Below are positions 34,279 to 43,799 of a DNA stretch of 64,000 nucleotides, piece by piece. Source of the stretch: Bacteroidota bacterium (GTDB lineage: Bacteria > Bacteroidota > Ignavibacteria > Kryptoniales > JAKASW01); the NCBI GenBank assembly GCA_021789975.1, contig JAJYIT010000002.1, positions 124,001 through 188,000 on the forward strand. Direction: 5' to 3'. Each line of letters begins with the position of its first letter. Positions within the stretch are counted from its first letter, which is position 1. A model generated the notes under the pieces. That model had not been told where the DNA came from. It searched no databases and saw only the letters and a program-made list of their open reading frames with translations. Both the position numbers and the translations under genes were made by a program.

Positions 34279-35404
34279 ACGTATCCGGGCGAGTTTGCCC
34301 GGTTAGCGCTTCAACCGCGGCATCATAAACGATCTGTGGAAACAACTGCTCCATGCAATAGACCGGGCGGATATTTTTGCAAATTTCCCACTGATCAGGA
34401 ACCGGTGTTCTGTGTACGCAGCCTATACAAGGCAGATCGACTCGTACAAACTTAGATCGACCGGTGCAATCGAACGGCCCTGTATCGATAGGATCAGTCC
34501 GTCCAAACAGCATCACGACCGGCGTCCCGACGGCGTTCGCAAGATGCATTGTTCCGGTGTCCGGTCCTATCACAAGTCGGCATGCCTTCAATACTCCCAA
34601 TACCTGGCGCAGATTTGTTTTGCCTGCCAGGGTTACCGCAGGAAATTTCATTTTGGACCTAATTGTGTCGATCATTTCTCGTTCAGATCCAATCCCTTCA
34701 AAAATTATATCGACCTTAAGATCGCGAATAAGCAAATCTGCCACCTCGGCAAAATACTCAACCTTCCAATCTTTGTCGGAATTTGGACTGCTGCATGCCG
34801 GGTGAATGCAAACAAGATTAGCGAAACTCTCGATTCCGGACGAAGCAAGTATGTCCCGGCCCAGCATCATCTCCTCGTTGCTGACAGCGAGCTCAGTCGC
34901 AGGAGGAGTCATCTGCGTTGTCCACCCATTCACCGTCTCAAGTTCCGCGAGAGCAGCGTGCACACCGTGCGGTCGCGGGACAAAATAATCCAGCAAAAAT
35001 CCGAGACTGTTCTGAAAACCGACCAGAAATTTCCCTCCCGTCAGCGTAGCCATGGCCGCGTAGTGAGAATTTACTTCCTGTATTACCACCACATCGTATC
35101 TTCGTTTCCGCAGTCCGAGGAAAAATCTCGAATGCGAAGCCACTGAATAATCGGCCGGAATTGGAAAGACATCATCGACAAGAGGAACGTCTTTCATAAG
35201 AGGTACACTTTTATTGCTGGCGGCAAAGTCCAGGACGGCATCCGGAAAATTATCCCGCAATCTTCTCAGTACGGGTGTGACAAAGACGGTATCGCCCACC
35301 AATCCATTCCTCACGATGAGGATTTTGCGGACGTTCTGATGATCCCGCACAAAATGAAGAAATTTGTTCTTTCGAGCCTGTGACAAGTTTGGCAGAATTC
35401 TCAA
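34241..35404 (-). CDS. Glycosyltransferase family 9 (heptosyltransferase-like)
   Basis: A 387-residue GT-B enzyme of the ADP-heptose:LPS heptosyltransferase family. It has KILIVRNGLVGDTVFVTPVL near residue 27, VCIHPACSSPNSDKDW, LVIGPDTGTMHLANAVGTPVV and LFGRTDP. A cysteine-rich segment (CIGC, then C near 345-365) is common in this family. It probably adds a heptose or other sugar to the inner core of lipopolysaccharide or a related glycan on the cytoplasmic face. Four-base overlap with the MsbA-like exporter gene upstream. Confidence 0.9.
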   Translation of the reverse strand: MRILPNLSQARKNKFLHFVRDHQNVRKILIVRNGLVGDTVFVTPVLRRLRDNFPDAVLDFAASNKSVPLMKDVPLVDDVFPIPADYSVASHSRFFLGLRKRRYDVVVIQEVNSHYAAMATLTGGKFLVGFQNSLGFLLDYFVPRPHGVHAALAELETVNGWTTQMTPPATELAVSNEEMMLGRDILASSGIESFANLVCIHPACSSPNSDKDWKVEYFAEVADLLIRDLKVDIIFEGIGSEREMIDTIRSKMKFPAVTLAGKTNLRQVLGVLKACRLVIGPDTGTMHLANAVGTPVVMLFGRTDPIDTGPFDCTGRSKFVRVDLPCIGCVHRTPVPDQWEICKNIRPVYCMEQLFPQIVYDAAVEALTGQTRPDTFESKRRGAHQAE

Positions 35405-37281
35405 TCGCTGAATTGCATTTCGTAAAGCCTCTTGTAGATTCCACCCTTCTGACGGACGAGTTCCTGGTGTTTCCCCCGTTGGACTATTTGGCCACCTTCC
35501 ACGACAATTATCTTGTCGGCATTCTTAATCGTGGAGAGTCGGTGCGCTATCACGATAGAAGTTCTGTTCTGCATCAGCCTTTCTATCGCTTCCTGCACGA
35601 GTAGTTCTGATTCTGAGTCGAGGGCAGAAGTCGCTTCATCAAAGATCATTACTGGTGGGTTCTTCAGAAGTGCACGCGCAATCGAAATCCTCTGGCGCTG
35701 CCCGCCTGACAATTTTGTACCGCGCTCTCCGATCGCCGTATCGTACCCCTGCGGCAATTGCATGATAAACTCATGGGCGTTTGCGGCCCGCGCAGCCTCA
35801 ATTATTCGGTCTGCCGGGTAATCCGCTAGTCCGTAAGCAATGTTGTTCCTGACAGTGTCGTTGAAGAGAATAGTCTCCTGTGAAACTATCCCGATTTGGT
35901 TTCTCAGGGTGCTGATAGAAACGTTCCGCAGGTTCACACCATCTATAAATATATTTCCTTCTGTCGGATCGTAGAATCGTGGTATCAAGTCTATGATTGT
36001 CGTTTTGCCTCCGCCAGACGGTCCGACTATCGCGAGGATCTCACCCTTGGCTGCCGAAAAATTGACTCCCCTTAGGACGGTTGCTCCGTCTGTTCTCGAC
36101 GACCTGCCGATCCTGGATGATGGATATTTGAACCATACGTTCTCGAACTTTATCTCCTGCTTGAAATCACTTACTAAAGCAGCACCCGGAATCTCGGGTA
36201 TACTTCCCTTCTCATCAAGAAGCTCGAAGACTCTCTTGCCTGCGGCCGACGACTCATAAATCCGAGTACTGACCGTCGTCAGCTCTTTAATGGCAGGCAT
36301 CATTTGAAAAATCGCAAATAGAAAGGTTATGAACTCCGCCGGCTTCAATGCTTGCGATTGAAGTACCTGCATGCCTCCGAAGTATATGATGACTCCGGCA
36401 GTGAGGATTGAAAGAAACTCTGTGATCGGGTTTGAGAGATTTCTTATCCGCGTCATCTTCAGCATCGACTTGAAATAATTGTGAGTCTTGCTTTCGAACT
36501 TGTCAATCTCGTATTTCTCCATGCCGAACGAGTGTACCACCTTGATACCGCTTATCGTCTCCTGCAAGAGCGAGGTCAGGTCGGCAATGAGTCTCTGGGA
36601 AAGATCCCCCTGCCTGTGAAGGCGCATTCCCAGCCGGCTTATCGCTATCAGCATGAATGGAGCAACCAGGAACGAGAGCAGCGTGAGCTTCCAGCTCAGG
36701 ATCAATGCAATTGTGAGGTAGACCGCGATAAGAAGTGGTTCCCTAATGAGTGTAACGAAGCTGGCAGTCACACCCCCGTTTATTACGAATACGTCGTTCG
36801 TAATTCTGGATATAAGCGAGCCGGTTCTTTCGCTGGTAAAATACCCGATGGACAAATCTTGAATCTTTCGGTATAAGCTGTTCCGGATATCGCGCATCGA
36901 CCCCTGCTCCACGAAAGCCATGAAGTAGGATTGGGCATAGCCAAAAAGGTTGCGCAGCAGGAAGGCTGCCACTATTACGATGCAAATTCGTATTAACGCC
37001 TCGGATTTCGTTCCGCTGAAAATGAATTCGTTCATGAAGTCCGATGCAATGATTCGTGCCCTGTCCAGAAACCCAGCGGAGCCTGGCAAAGAAGCGGCAT
37101 GTGGAGCGCCCTGGCTAAAAAATGTGTTCAGCAGGGGCACAATCAGGTAGATCGAGACCCCAGAAAATAGCGAGTAAAAAACTGTGGCCAGAACCGACTC
37201 ACCGAGCGGGCGTTTGTAAGGTCTGACGTATCGCAGGAGTCTCAGATAAATTCTAAACGGTTTCTCTTTTGTCCCTGACAT
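35401..37281 (-). CDS. ABC exporter, MsbA-like (permease fused to ATPase)
   Basis: A 626-residue half-transporter. The six-helix type IV exporter domain covers about residues 1-345. The ATPase has Walker A VGPSGGGKTTI, the Q-loop IGIVSQETILF, the signature LSGGQRQR, Walker B VMIFDEATSALD and the switch AHRLSTI. The layout matches MsbA, the homodimeric flippase of lipid A-core, and the adjacent GT9 and WaaE-like GT2 genes support that job. A drug exporter cannot be excluded. Overlaps GT2 by 29 bases and GT9 by 4. Confidence 0.88.
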   Translation of the reverse strand: MSGTKEKPFRIYLRLLRYVRPYKRPLGESVLATVFYSLFSGVSIYLIVPLLNTFFSQGAPHAASLPGSAGFLDRARIIASDFMNEFIFSGTKSEALIRICIVIVAAFLLRNLFGYAQSYFMAFVEQGSMRDIRNSLYRKIQDLSIGYFTSERTGSLISRITNDVFVINGGVTASFVTLIREPLLIAVYLTIALILSWKLTLLSFLVAPFMLIAISRLGMRLHRQGDLSQRLIADLTSLLQETISGIKVVHSFGMEKYEIDKFESKTHNYFKSMLKMTRIRNLSNPITEFLSILTAGVIIYFGGMQVLQSQALKPAEFITFLFAIFQMMPAIKELTTVSTRIYESSAAGKRVFELLDEKGSIPEIPGAALVSDFKQEIKFENVWFKYPSSRIGRSSRTDGATVLRGVNFSAAKGEILAIVGPSGGGKTTIIDLIPRFYDPTEGNIFIDGVNLRNVSISTLRNQIGIVSQETILFNDTVRNNIAYGLADYPADRIIEAARAANAHEFIMQLPQGYDTAIGERGTKLSGGQRQRISIARALLKNPPVMIFDEATSALDSESELLVQEAIERLMQNRTSIVIAHRLSTIKNADKIIVVEGGQIVQRGKHQELVRQKGGIYKRLYEMQFSD

Positions 37282-38011
37282 TCTGTATTTCCCAGATCTT
37301 CATATATACTTGTGCTTTGGTCATCGCATGAATAACTGAAACCATCAACCCGTGTACACCGTCGGTGAAACCGCGGCGCACAACGAAGTGGTGAAAGAAT
37401 TCCCAGACCGGCTTGAAAAACACTTTCATGCCGGTCATTCTTTTTCTTGTGGCTTTCTCCTCGGCCTCGAGTGTGGAATATTCTTCGATCTTCTTAAGGG
37501 TATCTGTAATCGTTCGGTGCGTATAGTGGATGAGCTCCGAGCTAAGATGAGCCGTCTTTCCATCCACTTCAAACCCCTCATGGATCATTCTCGCGGTGAG
37601 CCTGGCATTTGATTTCCTGAAAAGCCTCATCTGATAGTCCGGAGACCACCCGCAGCTCCTTATTACTTTGCCGAGAAAGTAGTTTCGACGCGGAATATAG
37701 AACCCATCCACGATGGAAAAATCCAGGTTCGAGATCTCCTGATGAAGCTCAGGTGAGACTCGCTCGTCGGCGTCAATGCTCAACACCCACTCGTTCCTTG
37801 CTTCATCCATTGAAAACTTCTTTTGCGCGGCGTAACCTTCCCATTTTTTTGTAACTACCCTATCGGTAAACTTCCTGGCAATCTCCACCGTCCGGTCCTT
37901 GCTTTCGGAGTTTACAACGACTATCTCATCGGCCCACTTCACACTTTCCAGGCACTCGGCGATATTTGCCTCTTCTTCACCGGCGATAATAACGACGGAG
38001 ATCTTTTCCAT
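37253..38011 (-). CDS. Glycosyltransferase family 2, WaaE/KdtX-like
   Basis: A 252-residue GT-A enzyme. It has the N-terminal VVIIAGEEEANIAECLESVKWADEIVVVNS form and the DxD-type motif SIDADERVS near residue 92, then NYFLGKVIRSCGWSPDYQMRLF. This wording is close to WaaE/KdtX beta-1,4-glucosyltransferases of LPS core synthesis. It heads the envelope cluster GT2-ABC-GT9-FkbM. ATG start at 38011; leuS lies 104 bases upstream on the same strand. Confidence 0.88.
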   Translation of the reverse strand: MEKISVVIIAGEEEANIAECLESVKWADEIVVVNSESKDRTVEIARKFTDRVVTKKWEGYAAQKKFSMDEARNEWVLSIDADERVSPELHQEISNLDFSIVDGFYIPRRNYFLGKVIRSCGWSPDYQMRLFRKSNARLTARMIHEGFEVDGKTAHLSSELIHYTHRTITDTLKKIEEYSTLEAEEKATRKRMTGMKVFFKPVWEFFHHFVVRRGFTDGVHGLMVSVIHAMTKAQVYMKIWEIQNVRDKRETV

Positions 38012-38115
38012 GCTTCACTCTCCTATACATAGCAGAACCGGCAACTGCCCCAATTCAGTGATCGATGTTGTGCAGCCGTCAATCCCGAAAAGACCTTCAT
38101 AGTTGCCGGCCCGGA

Positions 38116-40632
38116 TCACTTCACGACGAAGTTTACGAGTCTGTTCCTGACCACCACTGCCTTGACAATCTGTTTCCCATCAAGGTATTTCTTAACGTTA
38201 GGCTCTTCTGCCGCCAGTGATTTGACTCGCTGCTCATCCGAATCAACCGGGACGACCAGTTTTGACCTAATCTTACCGTTGACCTGGATGACGACCGTGG
38301 CAGTGTCTTCGACAATGGCATCGACATCGAACTGAACCCAACGCTTGTTCCTGAAAATCGACGGCTTTCCACCAATCATTACGTTCAGTTCCTCTGAAAT
38401 ATGCGGAGCAAATGGGGAAAGAAGGATGTTGAAACTTCTCAGGACAAAATTCTTCACAGAGCCGTCTATTTTCGCCTGACTTTCCATGGGGCCCGCACTT
38501 CCAGCAGATGAGACAACTTGTTCCCCGGCGAGAGTATCGGTGTAATAATTCAGAAACTCCATCATAGCCGCTATTGCAGTATTGAATCGGAAATTCTCTG
38601 TATCTTCCGTTACCTTCTTCATCAATTGGTTTATTTTGCGATAAACATCCTGTTCCGCCCTGTTGAAATCCTTGATGGAAAGGTGCTCTGTCTCCGATTT
38701 TTCCACTCGTCCCGCTTCCGCCTCGTACAACTCAAAGACTCTGTTCAAGAATCGGAAGACGCCCGTAATTCCTTTGTCGCTCCAATCGCCACCTTCGTTG
38801 TACGGTCCCATGAACATTAGAAACATCCGAAAAGTATCGCCGCCGTACTTCTGAACGAATTGGTCGGGGTTGACCACGTTTCCGCGGGACTTAGACATCT
38901 TCGCGCCCTGATTCGTGATCGTGCCCTGGTGCACCAGGCTCTGGAACGGCTCATCGAAATTGAGATAGCCGCCGTCCTTAAGAGCTTTGATGATAAAGCG
39001 TGCATAAAGCAGGTGCATAGTCGCATGCTCGGCTCCTCCGACATACTTATCTACGGGCAGCCATTGGGAAACCAAATCCTTGTCGAAAGGAGCAGAGTCG
39101 AGATGTGGCGTCATGTACCTCAAAAAGTACCAGGAGGAATCAACAAATGTATCCATAGTGTCGACGTCGCGCTTCGCCGGCTTTCCACATCTCGGGCAAT
39201 GAACGTTGACGAACTTTTCCGACCTTGCGAGAGGGGACTCGCCTGTCGGCTTAAACTCCACGTCGTACGGTAGCAGCACGGGTAAATCTTTTTCATCTAC
39301 CGGGACTTCTCCGCAAGACTCGCAATGAATAATCGGAATCGGAGCACCCCAATATCTTTGACGGGAAAGAAGCCAGTCACGTATCCGATAATTTACTTTC
39401 CGTCGCCCCAAGCCTTTCTTTTCAAGCTCGTTCGCGATTCCATCCCAGACCTTAGTGCTCTCCATGCCGGTGAATGGTCCGCTGCTCACACCTAATCCTT
39501 CATCGACAAAAGCAGCTTCGAGTGGCTCCTTCAATTTACCATCTCGCGGCTGTACCACCACGCGTATAGGAAGACTGTACTTCACGGCAAACTCAAAATC
39601 GCGCTCATCGTGCGCAGGCACTGCCATTACCGCTCCCGTACCATAAGTACCGAGCACATAATCGGCGATCCAAATTGGAATCTTTTCGCCGTTGATTGGA
39701 TTCACTGCGAAAGCGCCGGTAGGTACACCTGTCTTCTCTTTTGTGGTAGAGGTTCGTTCTATTTCATTTTCATGCGCGACAAAATCGACGTATTCGTTGA
39801 CCTTTGCCTTGCACTCGTCTGTAGTAACTTCCCGGACAAGTGGATGTTCGGGGGCCAAAACGACATAGGTTGCACCGAATAGTGTATCGGGCCTTGTGGT
39901 GAAGACCGAAATTCGAGAATCGCTGTCGGCAATTCTAAATTCTATCTCAACGCCCTCACTCCTGCCGATCCAATTTTTCTGCATCAGTTTTGTTCGTTCC
40001 GGCCAGTCGATCCGGTCAAGTCCCTCCAGAAGAGCATCTGCATAGGCTGTAATCCTGAAAAACCACTGAGTCATCGCTTTTCTGACAACCGGTGTGCCAC
40101 ATCGCTCGCATATCCCGTCGACGACCTGTTCGTTTGCGAGCACGGTCTGATCCTTGGGGCACCAATTCACCGGTGCGTTGGCCCGGTAGGCGAGACCTTT
40201 TTTGTAAAGCTGGAGAAAGACCCACTGTGTCCATCTGTAGTATTCGGGTTTCGATGTGTCGACTTCATGATCAAAATCATACATCGCGCCCATCGTCTTA
40301 AGTTGCTCTCTGATATCGGCTATATTCTTGTCGGTGCTGTCCTGAGGATGAACTCCCGTTTTGATGGCATAATTTTCTGCTGGAAGACCGAAAGCATCGT
40401 ACCCCATCGGTTCAAACACATTGAAACCATTCAGAAGCTTGAACCTTGCCCACGTGTCCGTCGGACCAAAGTTATACCAGTGGCCGATGTGCAGTTTATC
40501 GGCGCTGGGATAAAGAAACATCACGAGGCAATAGAGCTTGTTCTCTAACAGCGTCATATCGACGCGGTATGTTTTGTTATCTTCCCAGAACTTTTGCCAT
40601 TTCTTTTCGATTGCAGTGAAGTCGTATTTCAT
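38116..40632 (-). CDS. leuS: Leucine--tRNA ligase
   Basis: An 838-residue class Ia synthetase. The HIGH motif is at residues 48-51 (LHIGH) and KMSKS near residue 580 (GAKMSKSRGN). The CP1 editing domain lies between, with TTRPDTLFGATYV and the conserved AVPAHDERD. Zinc-type CxxC pairs (CERC, CESC, CPRC) are present. A normal bacterial LeuRS in length. The start ATG overlaps the stop of the recombinase-like gene by 4 bases, so the two are translated together. Confidence 0.97.
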   Translation of the reverse strand: MKYDFTAIEKKWQKFWEDNKTYRVDMTLLENKLYCLVMFLYPSADKLHIGHWYNFGPTDTWARFKLLNGFNVFEPMGYDAFGLPAENYAIKTGVHPQDSTDKNIADIREQLKTMGAMYDFDHEVDTSKPEYYRWTQWVFLQLYKKGLAYRANAPVNWCPKDQTVLANEQVVDGICERCGTPVVRKAMTQWFFRITAYADALLEGLDRIDWPERTKLMQKNWIGRSEGVEIEFRIADSDSRISVFTTRPDTLFGATYVVLAPEHPLVREVTTDECKAKVNEYVDFVAHENEIERTSTTKEKTGVPTGAFAVNPINGEKIPIWIADYVLGTYGTGAVMAVPAHDERDFEFAVKYSLPIRVVVQPRDGKLKEPLEAAFVDEGLGVSSGPFTGMESTKVWDGIANELEKKGLGRRKVNYRIRDWLLSRQRYWGAPIPIIHCESCGEVPVDEKDLPVLLPYDVEFKPTGESPLARSEKFVNVHCPRCGKPAKRDVDTMDTFVDSSWYFLRYMTPHLDSAPFDKDLVSQWLPVDKYVGGAEHATMHLLYARFIIKALKDGGYLNFDEPFQSLVHQGTITNQGAKMSKSRGNVVNPDQFVQKYGGDTFRMFLMFMGPYNEGGDWSDKGITGVFRFLNRVFELYEAEAGRVEKSETEHLSIKDFNRAEQDVYRKINQLMKKVTEDTENFRFNTAIAAMMEFLNYYTDTLAGEQVVSSAGSAGPMESQAKIDGSVKNFVLRSFNILLSPFAPHISEELNVMIGGKPSIFRNKRWVQFDVDAIVEDTATVVIQVNGKIRSKLVVPVDSDEQRVKSLAAEEPNVKKYLDGKQIVKAVVVRNRLVNFVVK

Positions 40633-41528
40633 CTTATTCCGGCGATAGCTTTCGAGTTTGTTATGATTTTCTTGAATGGGACATTGCTCTTGAAACGCAT
40701 AAACTCTCTTATCTCTTCGAGAGTCCTCCCCTGGTTCATCAATTTCACGGCGCAGTAGGTACGGAGTGAATCAAGCCGCAATCTCTTCTCTGCACCCAAT
40801 CTCAGGTGTTTTTGCATCGCTGCACGAACGCCGCGAAGCGATAAACGAACCGTCGTCACCTTCCCTGCTCTAACCGTTCCGAACAGCGGGTGATCACCCA
40901 AGACAGGTCCCCTTGCATTCACGTATTCTGAGAGCACCTGGCTTGCTTGTCGCGTCAGGGTAATTACCTCGAATCTCCCCCTTGCGGCTTTCGGTCTCAC
41001 CCACAACTCGACCTTCTTATTGTTTGACTTCAGATCTCCGATATCGGCATTGATGAGCTCCGAAATTGTCGCACCACTTTCCAGAATCAGCGTTAGAAAT
41101 GCGTGGTCGCGTTTACCGATGATCGTCGAGCGATCGATACCGGATACTGCTCGCATGATCTCTGAAAGCTTTGCACCAAACACTTTGTATGTCTGTGCCG
41201 TCCCGTGAAAACTCCAAGCAGGGTTCTTTGAAAGAACCTTAGACTCGACGAGAAACTCACAGAACCGACGCGAACCGGTCAGATAAGTATTCACGGTATT
41301 AGTCCGGAGCTTCTCCTGATTTAGCAGCCACAGCCTGAACTGACTGAAGTCACCCGGGGTGAAACTAAACGGGACCGAGTCTGCATATGCTATGAGGCGG
41401 TCGACAGCTTTCAGATAGACATGTTTGGTAGTTCCGCTGTCGAATTTCATGGACGTTCCGAACTCTTTCACCAAATTTCTGAGCCTGTCTTGTGGAATGT
41501 TAACCGGGAGAAAATCGTCCGCTGTCAT
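40629..41528 (-). CDS. Tyrosine-recombinase fold protein lacking the catalytic residues
   Basis: A 299-residue protein with the XerC/D layout: a SAM-like N-terminal DNA-binding domain (about 1-110) and a C-terminal catalytic-type domain (about 130-299) with GKRDHAFLTLILESG and KVELWVRPK. The residues needed for strand exchange are not there. The first Arg (GLRVSEL) is replaced by Thr in GATISEL (about residue 154). HTLRH becomes DSLRT with only Arg kept. The LGH His and the nucleophilic Tyr are replaced by hydrophobic residues in the tail (EFMRFK..., KIITN). It probably binds DNA or another partner without cutting. Coupled to leuS by a 4-base overlap; no other mobile-element sign. Confidence 0.8.
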   Translation of the reverse strand: MTADDFLPVNIPQDRLRNLVKEFGTSMKFDSGTTKHVYLKAVDRLIAYADSVPFSFTPGDFSQFRLWLLNQEKLRTNTVNTYLTGSRRFCEFLVESKVLSKNPAWSFHGTAQTYKVFGAKLSEIMRAVSGIDRSTIIGKRDHAFLTLILESGATISELINADIGDLKSNNKKVELWVRPKAARGRFEVITLTRQASQVLSEYVNARGPVLGDHPLFGTVRAGKVTTVRLSLRGVRAAMQKHLRLGAEKRLRLDSLRTYCAVKLMNQGRTLEEIREFMRFKSNVPFKKIITNSKAIAGIR

Positions 41529-41986
41529 TTTTCATTGAATTTAACGCGGATTCGAGTCATATCCAATGGCGGCAAGAAGCGGCGCGTAACGCCTCACTGG
41601 CAATGTTGTGTTTAGCTCCAATGGTTTATCCAAACGCCAAGATCGCCATCCTCGCAAAGGAAATTGGTAATAAGACGAGCACGTTGCGCACCTGGCAGGC
41701 ATAGCGGTTAACACATGAGGTGGTGAGGTCCCTTCTGCCTTGCAGTTGTAGTTTCCTGTCTCGTGATGCTCGGTACCAAATCACTATGGGAAGGGAGGAA
41801 TTCAGAGAACGCAATAAGAAATAATGATTCCAACCGCATGTCTCGCAGACATTCTCACTGTTTCTTAGTCGTTAAGACAGATTTATGCTTTCGCCGGAGA
41901 AAGTAAACTTCTAAGAGCACAATTATTGAAACAATAGCCCACCTTATGTATTTTGAAATATACTTCTTAAACACTTGAAGAGTGAA
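41529..41986. other. 458-base intergenic region without recognised gene
   Basis: It separates the divergent recombinase-like gene (minus) and the SDR gene (plus). Short open frames exist on both strands but none has a ribosome-binding site and a recognisable product. A direct repeat TCCAATGG occurs at about 41561 and 41616. The right end is AT-rich (TATTTTGAAATATAC near 41950) and probably carries the SDR promoter. No tRNA, terminator or att-like site could be supported. Confidence 0.3.
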
Positions 41987-42745
41987 ATGATAGATTTTAC
42001 CAACCAGGCAATCTTAATCACCGGTGGATCAAGAGGCATTGGGGCTGCCACCGCCTTGCTGTTCGCCAAAGCAGGAGCGAGTGTAGCCATAACTTATCAA
42101 GGGAATGATGCCAAAGCCAAAGATCTTGTCAACGAAATCAAGAAACTGGGAACGAAGGTGATTGCCCTCAAAGGCGACAACGGTAAAAGTGAGATCGTCA
42201 GGAAGATGGTGCACGATGTGCAACAGGAATTCGGGCGGGTAGATGTGCTCGTCAATAACGCAGGCATATGGACCTACGGCGAGATTGATTCGATGAAGGA
42301 AAGTGTATGGGATGCGACCATGGAGACTAATTTGAAGAGCACTTTCCTGTTTTGTCACTTTGTCGTGCCGGTCATGAAGAAGCAGGGCGGCGGCTCAATT
42401 GTCAATATTTCTTCTACTGCCGGTCAGCGCGGAGAAGCTTTCCACTCGCACTATGCCGCATCCAAGGGAGCAATTATATCGTTCACGAAAAGCCTCTGCA
42501 GCGAGCTAGGGCCTTTCAATATTCGAGTGAATTGTGTTGCCCCCGGATGGGTTGACACAGATATGAGTGCTGAAGCGCTTAAAGACAAGAAGTACAAGGA
42601 CGAAGTCATAATCGGAACCCCCTTAAGAAGGATCCCAACAGCAGAGGACATCGCAGGACCGATCGTGTTTCTTGCGTCGCCTCTCGCCAGGCACATATCA
42701 GGCGAAATACTGAACGTTAACGGCGGCTCGGTGCTCGTAGGCTGA
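41987..42745 (+). CDS. SDR-family oxidoreductase (FabG-like)
   Basis: A 252-residue classical short-chain dehydrogenase. The NAD(P) loop is GGSRGIGAA near residue 13. NNAG, the catalytic Ser in NISSTAG, and YAASKGA (Tyr and Lys) are present, followed by the C-terminal NVNGG. It could be a 3-oxoacyl-ACP reductase or another SDR alcohol/sugar dehydrogenase; context (an MDR dehydrogenase next, then threonine synthase) does not fix the substrate. ATG at 41987 is preferred over a TTG four codons upstream. Confidence 0.88.
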   Translation: MIDFTNQAILITGGSRGIGAATALLFAKAGASVAITYQGNDAKAKDLVNEIKKLGTKVIALKGDNGKSEIVRKMVHDVQQEFGRVDVLVNNAGIWTYGEIDSMKESVWDATMETNLKSTFLFCHFVVPVMKKQGGGSIVNISSTAGQRGEAFHSHYAASKGAIISFTKSLCSELGPFNIRVNCVAPGWVDTDMSAEALKDKKYKDEVIIGTPLRRIPTAEDIAGPIVFLASPLARHISGEILNVNGGSVLVG

Positions 42746-42766
42746 GTTGTTTCCGAAGGACTATCA

Positions 42767-43798
42767 TTGACAAAAGCTATCAGGCTTCACGAGCACGGCG
42801 GAGTTGACAAGGTCGTTATTGACGACGTTGCAGACCCGTCCCCGGGGTCCAACCAGGTGGTCGTAAGGATCGCTGCAACCTCGATCAACCATCTTGATAT
42901 CTGGGTAAGAAACGGAATGAGGAACGTGTCACTTCCTCTCCCAATGACACTCGGGTCAGATGGCGCGGGAACGGTGTATGAGATAGGTAGCGAGATATCA
43001 GATCTAAAGGTAGGCGACAGAGTCATGATTTCTCCAGGAAAATCATGCGGACGGTGCGAAAAATGTTCGAGCGGGCGCGACAACCTGTGTAGAGATTATA
43101 AGATACTTGGAGAGCACTGCGATGGAACGGACGCAGAATATGTATGCGCCGACCGCAGCAACATTGTCAGGTTGCCGGACAACGTCACGTTCGAAGATGC
43201 GGCCGCGTCATCCCTGGTGTTCATCACCGCCTATCAAATGCTCGTAGAAAAGGCAAGAGTCCAACCCATCGAGACGGTGCTGGTGCTTGGTGCCGGCAGC
43301 GGAGTGGGCACTGCGGCCATTCAAATTGCGAAACTTTACGGCGCGCGCGTGATAGCTGTTGCAGGCTCGGATGAGAAGCTGGACAAAGCGAAGGCGCTTG
43401 GCGCAGATGAAGGTATAAATTACAATTCTGAAAAAATCTATGAAACGGTCAAGCGTTTGACTGACAGAAGAGGTGCTGACGTAGTATTTGAAAACACGGG
43501 CAGACTTACCTGGACGGACAGCATTCTGTCTGCTGCGTACGGAGGAAGAATTGTCGCCTGTGGAGCAACTACCGGCCATGACGCAGTAACCGACCTTCGG
43601 TATGTGTTCTATCGCCAGCTCACAATCTACGGGAGCACAATGGGCAGCAAAAGCTTGCTCTTCAATATGCTCGATCTCATGAGCAGGAATAAATTCAAGG
43701 CGGTCATTAACACCGTTCTGCCGTTTACTGACGTGCGAAAGGGACATGAAATCATCGAAACTCGACAACAATTCGGAAAGGTTCTGCTGAAATTCTGA
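42767..43798 (+). CDS. Zinc-type MDR alcohol dehydrogenase / quinone oxidoreductase-like protein
   Basis: A 343-residue medium-chain dehydrogenase. The structural zinc site has four cysteines in CGRCEKCSSGRDNLC (near residue 86). The NAD(P) site is VLGAGSGVGTAAIQIAK, and GSDGAGTVYEIG precedes. The usual catalytic zinc Cys at the start of the fold reads NHLDIWVRNG, as in the quinone-reductase-like branch, so the catalytic zinc may be missing. TTG start at 42767 with AAGGA seven bases upstream. Substrate unknown. Confidence 0.85.
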   Translation: MTKAIRLHEHGGVDKVVIDDVADPSPGSNQVVVRIAATSINHLDIWVRNGMRNVSLPLPMTLGSDGAGTVYEIGSEISDLKVGDRVMISPGKSCGRCEKCSSGRDNLCRDYKILGEHCDGTDAEYVCADRSNIVRLPDNVTFEDAAASSLVFITAYQMLVEKARVQPIETVLVLGAGSGVGTAAIQIAKLYGARVIAVAGSDEKLDKAKALGADEGINYNSEKIYETVKRLTDRRGADVVFENTGRLTWTDSILSAAYGGRIVACGATTGHDAVTDLRYVFYRQLTIYGSTMGSKSLLFNMLDLMSRNKFKAVINTVLPFTDVRKGHEIIETRQQFGKVLLKF

Positions 43799-43799
43799 T

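Noticed and set aside
40629-41528. Integrase as a sign of a prophage or genomic island
   Set aside because: The active site is lost, the gene is coupled to leuS, and no att repeats, tRNA target or phage genes lie nearby.
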